From Anaerolineae bacterium (lineage in GTDB: Bacteria; Chloroflexota; Anaerolineae; Aggregatilineales; Phototrophicaceae), in NCBI GenBank assembly GCA_020848855.1, contig JADLHH010000265.1:1-9201 (forward strand): a stretch of DNA of 9,201 nt, written 5' to 3'. Below the pieces are notes generated by a model. The model was not told the origin of the DNA. It was given only the letters and a program-made list of their open reading frames with translations, and did no database searches. This document shows, in pieces, positions 6,482 to 9,201 of this stretch. Position 1 is the stretch's first letter; each line of letters starts with the position of its first letter. The position numbers and the translations under genes were made by a program.

Positions 6482-6488
6482 CACGTGA

Positions 6489-7982
6489 ATGACCCATGAT
6501 CCTGTCCAGCAGGCGCTGGCAGAACTCGACAGCGGCGACCGCTCGCAGCGGATCGAGGCGCTGCGCCGGCTGCGCGCCCAGACTGACGGACGCATCGCCC
6601 CCCGGCTGCTGGTGCTGCTGGAAGACGCCGACAGCGATGTGCGCCGGCTGTCCGCCGAAGCGCTGGGCAAGAACGGCGGCGCTAGTTCGGTACGCGCGCT
6701 AAGCGATACCCTCTACGACGATCACCCGGCGGTGCGGGCTGCCGCCGCCGACGCGCTGGGGATCATCGGCGAGCGAGCTGCTGTCCCGGCGCTGATCGAC
6801 GCGCTGTACGACGAGAATATCAACGTGCAGTTCGCGGCGGCGATGGCGATTGGGCTGATCGCTGACCCGCGCGCGGTGGTCGACCTGATCTACCTGCTGG
6901 ACAACGCCGACATCCCGCTGGCGATGATGGCGGCGCAGGCGCTGTACAAAATCGGCACGCCGGAAGCGCTGGCGGCAATCCAACACCTGCGCGACGAAGA
7001 CGGCACATATCATTTCAGAATCCCCACGCCGGCGGACGGCGATGATTATCTGTCCGACGCCGACGAGAGGCTGCGCCACATCTCACCGGATCGGCTGCAC
7101 GACCTGGTAGACGAGGAAGCGCTGGCGGAGACGCCGGGCAGCGCCAGCATCCCCCCGGCGAAAGAAGCGGAAACCGCGCCGGAGCCGGTGCAGTTTTCGG
7201 CATACTACCCGCGCGAAGTCGCGCCGAACGACTGGCATCCGCTGAAGGCGTACGTGTTCAAGCCGGGGGCTGCCAACACCGTCAGCGCCGACGCGGCGAA
7301 GGAATTGGGCGCGCGGCTGCCGTCGTACCGCGAAGTCGAGCGCCCGGCGCAGGTGAGCATCGCCGAGGGCGCGCTGATCACCGCCACGCCGGAACTCGCC
7401 GGCTTCCAGTTCAACCCGCCGAGCGCGCAGGTCGCGTTTTACGAGGACTGGCAGCGCTTCGACTTCAAGCTGCGGGCGGTCGGCGCTGCGCCGGAGCAGG
7501 CGAGCAACGGCAGAATCACCTTCACGGTCGAAGGCGTGATCGTCGCCGACATTCCGCTGTCGGTCTACGTGGGCGAAGCGGGAACGCCGGATGACATCCA
7601 GGCGAGCGCGACCCGCCCGATCTACCAGTCGATCTTTTGCAGCTACAGCCACCGCGATACGCAGATCGTCGAGCGGGTGGAGCGGGCGTATAAGGCGCTG
7701 GGCATGACGTTCCTGCGCGACGTGGTGACGCTCAAAAGCGGGCAGGATTGGGACGCCGAGCTACTGAAGCTGATCGAGCGCGCCGACATTTTCCAGCTTT
7801 TCTGGTCGAAAGCCGCTTCGGAATCGAAGGCGGTGCGCAAGGAATGGCTGCACGCGCTCAGCCTGAAGCGGGAAGATGAAGCGTTCATCCGCCCGGTATA
7901 CTGGGAACAGCCGATGCCGCCGCCCGCGCCGGAACTGGCAGCAATTCACTTTGCTTTCGAACCGGAGTTGGATCAAGCCTGA
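6489..7982 (+). CDS. HEAT-repeat protein with middle beta domain and C-terminal TIR domain
   Basis: A 497-residue protein of three parts. Residues about 17-165 are four to five HEAT/PBS-lyase-like helical repeats (DADSDVRRLSAEALGKNG at 46-63 and DDHPAVRAAAADALGIIGE at 77-95), a protein-binding scaffold. An acidic, Pro/Ala-rich linker follows (180-232). Residues 233-362 are a mixed beta domain opening FSAYYPREVAPNDWHPL that I know only as a companion of TIR domains. Residues 378-475 are a TIR domain with SIFCSYSHRD at 381-390, LRDVVTLKSGQDW in the BB-loop region, ADIFQLFWS, and VRKEW with Glu452 where NAD-cleaving TIRs carry the catalytic Glu. No signal peptide or transmembrane helix is seen, so it is probably cytoplasmic. 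Bacterial TIR proteins act in NAD hydrolysis, antiphage defence or signalling; which applies here is unknown. It is divergent from coxB. Confidence 0.9.
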   Translation: MTHDPVQQALAELDSGDRSQRIEALRRLRAQTDGRIAPRLLVLLEDADSDVRRLSAEALGKNGGASSVRALSDTLYDDHPAVRAAAADALGIIGERAAVPALIDALYDENINVQFAAAMAIGLIADPRAVVDLIYLLDNADIPLAMMAAQALYKIGTPEALAAIQHLRDEDGTYHFRIPTPADGDDYLSDADERLRHISPDRLHDLVDEEALAETPGSASIPPAKEAETAPEPVQFSAYYPREVAPNDWHPLKAYVFKPGAANTVSADAAKELGARLPSYREVERPAQVSIAEGALITATPELAGFQFNPPSAQVAFYEDWQRFDFKLRAVGAAPEQASNGRITFTVEGVIVADIPLSVYVGEAGTPDDIQASATRPIYQSIFCSYSHRDTQIVERVERAYKALGMTFLRDVVTLKSGQDWDAELLKLIERADIFQLFWSKAASESKAVRKEWLHALSLKREDEAFIRPVYWEQPMPPPAPELAAIHFAFEPELDQA

Positions 7983-7992
7983 GGTTGCAGTG

Positions 7993-7998
7993 TACAAT
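7993..7998 (+). promoter_or_regulatory. Possible -10 box before the small membrane protein gene
   Basis: TACAAT, the same hexamer as at the other two promoters here, lies 11 bases after the HEAT-TIR stop codon and 42 before the next ATG. TTGGAT at 7968-7973 is the only -35-like hexamer, with a long 19-base spacer. It could let the small gene be expressed apart from the TIR gene. Confidence 0.35.
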
Positions 7999-8039
7999 AG
8001 GGCTATTCAAGCGGGTTTGGAAACGGAAGGAACAGATCG

Positions 8040-8213
8040 ATGCCGGTGGTTGGTTGGATTTTGATTGCGGTGGCAGCGGTAGCAGTGGGCGGCGTGTTAT
8101 ACCTCGTGATGCGCGAGCACGCCGAACCCGAAGAATATTTCATCCCCCCGCCGGCAGGCAGCGCGCCGAAACCGAGTGAAGACCCCCAGCGGACGGCTGA
8201 CAAAAGCGCCTGA
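8040..8213 (+). CDS. Small single-pass membrane protein, 57 residues
   Basis: Unrecognised. The peptide begins MPVVGWILIAVAAVAVGGVL; residues about 3-24 form one transmembrane helix (or an uncleaved signal anchor), followed by a 33-residue polar tail rich in Pro, Glu and Ala (EHAEPEEYFIPPPAG at 26-40) and ending DKSA. An AAGGA sits about nine bases before the ATG, and codon choice is GC-rich like the neighbours, both favouring a real gene. It begins 57 bases after the HEAT-TIR stop on the same strand, so it may be co-transcribed with it. Function is unknown. Positive residues are few, and the single Arg after the helix suggests, weakly, a cytoplasmic tail. Confidence 0.7.
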   Translation: MPVVGWILIAVAAVAVGGVLYLVMREHAEPEEYFIPPPAGSAPKPSEDPQRTADKSA

Positions 8214-8435
8214 TCGACTTCGCATACCACGCGAATTTGCGCCTATTTCAGACGCGGTGCGGGCTGTCCGCGCCGTACCTGATGCTGCGCCTGTGACAAT
8301 ATCTGTCACAGGTCGCGCACCCACATCGAAGTCGTTTCTCACTCACCCAAAATGAATCCGGCAGCAGCGGCGGCAAACCGCCGCGATTTGTCGTTTCTGT
8401 TGAGGATGGGAATCGCCGGAGACCGGCAGAGGCGA
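8214..8435. other. Intergenic region between convergent genes, with hairpins
   Basis: No gene is apparent in this stretch. It contains a perfect nine-base palindrome, CCTGTGACA/TGTCACAGG with loop ATATC (8290-8312), and a seven-base GC stem GCGGCGG/CCGCCGC with loop CAAA (8367-8384). Confidence 0.6.
8367..8396 (+). terminator. Possible terminator for the plus-strand TIR and small-protein transcript
   Basis: The stem GCGGCGG/CCGCCGC with a CAAA loop is followed on the plus strand by the broken T-rich stretch GATTTGTCGTTT. It lies 154 bases after the stop of the small membrane protein gene. The T tract is interrupted, so this is only a moderate candidate. Confidence 0.35.
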
Positions 8436-8475
8436 GAAAAGCCGGGCTGCCTGCGACTCACAACAGGCAGCCCGG
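8436..8475 (-). terminator. Rho-independent terminator of the PA14/SH3 gene
   Basis: On the minus strand a 12-base perfect stem (CCGGGCTGCCTG and CAGGCAGCCCGG, 8475-8464 and 8453-8442) with a ten-base loop is followed by CTTTTCTC. It begins 11 bases after the TAA at 8486, an ideal position. Confidence 0.85.
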
Positions 8476-8485
8476 GCTTCGTGCG

Positions 8486-9201
8486 TTAACTGTAGGGGAC
8501 GGTGTTGATATCGCCTTCGACGACCTTGACGTAGCCGGATGCGATCCAGCCGACCGTGCCCCGGAAGACGACCTGATACCAGCCGGTATGCGTCTGGCTG
8601 AGCACGGGCATGATCTCGCCCCAGGGGATGCGCCCGATCTGCTCCGAGTCGGTGGTCGGCGCGGCGCGCAGACGCAGCCCCGCTTCGGTCTGAATGACCA
8701 CGCCGGTCGCGGCGGCGGGATTCCCCTGCACGACGAACGGGCTGTTGACCGGCGCGTTGTACTCGTTGCCGTTGACCTGCAGATAGTAGCCCCACACCCA
8801 GCCTGTGCCGCTGCTAAGCTGGATCAGGAACCAGTAAGCATTTTCGTCGCGCCCCAGCACCTGGTACGTCTCGCCGCGACGAACGCGCGAAACGACCGGC
8901 GCACCGAAGAACGGCGCTTCACGCACCAGCAGCACGGTCGCGCGGATGATCGTGCCCGACAGCGCGCCCGGCGGGATGGGCGGGAGCGGCGTGCGCGTCG
9001 GAGCGGGGGCAGTCGGCGTGAAAAGCGATGGCGGGTTCACGATGCCGGGGGTCGTTCCGGGGGTGAGGGCGCCGGCAACCTGGAACCACTGGAACTGCAC
9101 CGCCGCCTGGTCGACGAACTCGACGTACTCCACCGTCAGCGAGTGCGTCCCCGCCGTCAGCGTCTGCTGGAAGCGGTCGGTCGTCAACACCCGCCCGATG
9201 A
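8486..9201 (-). CDS. C-terminal part of a surface protein with PA14-like and two SH3-like domains
   Basis: The reading frame is open past base 9201, so the start is outside; a GTG at 9190 is internal. Visible parts, numbered from that GTG: residues 1-40 resemble the end of a PA14-like beta-sandwich (LTAGTHSLTVEYVEFVDQAA, then FQWFQV); 41-77 is a Pro/Thr-rich linker (TPTAPAPTRTPLPPIPP); 78-140 is a first SH3-like domain (LLVREAPFFGAPVVSRVRRG, GWVWGYYLQV); 160-225 is a second, closer to bacterial SH3b (LRLRAAPTTDSEQIGRIPWG, GWIASGYVKVV). Such combinations occur on secreted or cell-surface proteins that bind carbohydrate or cell-wall material. The signal peptide would lie in the missing N-terminus, so secretion is inferred. 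A strong terminator follows the stop. Confidence 0.85.
   Translation of the reverse strand, partial: IGRVLTTDRFQQTLTAGTHSLTVEYVEFVDQAAVQFQWFQVAGALTPGTTPGIVNPPSLFTPTAPAPTRTPLPPIPPGALSGTIIRATVLLVREAPFFGAPVVSRVRRGETYQVLGRDENAYWFLIQLSSGTGWVWGYYLQVNGNEYNAPVNSPFVVQGNPAAATGVVIQTEAGLRLRAAPTTDSEQIGRIPWGEIMPVLSQTHTGWYQVVFRGTVGWIASGYVKVVEGDINTVPYS

Noticed and set aside
7083..7652. Open frame of 189 codons opposite the HEAT-TIR gene
   Set aside because: It is an Arg-rich antisense shadow of a gene with recognisable domains.
8292..8310. CRP/FNR-type operator (TGTGA...TCACA)
   Set aside because: The half-sites are nine bases apart rather than six, and the site lies between convergent gene ends rather than at a promoter.

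Overview
This is a GC-rich bacterial window that most resembles a Chloroflexota (green non-sulfur lineage, Anaerolineae-like) genome. That placement is an inference. It rests on an A2-type caa3 oxidase, a HEAT-TIR protein, a PA14-like/SH3 surface protein, HicBA genes and several kinds of dispersed palindromic intergenic repeats. No rRNA or other phylogenetic marker is present.

Left part, minus strand, read from 6182 down to 1: an aerobic terminal oxidase operon. The order is coxB (CuA subunit II with a fused cytochrome c), coxA (subunit I), a divergent subunit III-like protein, an unrecognised eight-helix membrane protein, hicB, hicA, a canonical subunit III, and the first 39 codons of a further gene that leaves the window at base 1. 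A good sigma70-type promoter lies upstream of coxB at 6306-6334. Electrons from a soluble or membrane donor would enter the fused cytochrome c, pass through CuA and heme a, and reach the heme a3-CuB site in CoxA. Each of the first three intercistronic gaps carries a different palindromic element: 4859-4985, 3070-3094 and 2342-2451.

Centre, plus strand, 6425-8213: a gene divergent from the oxidase operon encodes a 497-residue HEAT-repeat/beta-domain/TIR protein with its own Shine-Dalgarno and probable promoter. A 57-residue single-helix membrane protein follows it at 8040-8213.

Right part: 8214-8485 has no gene but several hairpins, including a clear Rho-independent terminator for the minus-strand gene that enters from the right edge. 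That gene encodes a probably extracytoplasmic protein with a PA14-like tail, a Pro/Thr-rich linker and two SH3-like domains.

The points most worth a second look are the HicBA pair lodged inside the oxidase operon, the internally duplicated membrane protein beside it, the second degenerate subunit III, and the HEAT-TIR plus mini-membrane-protein pair.
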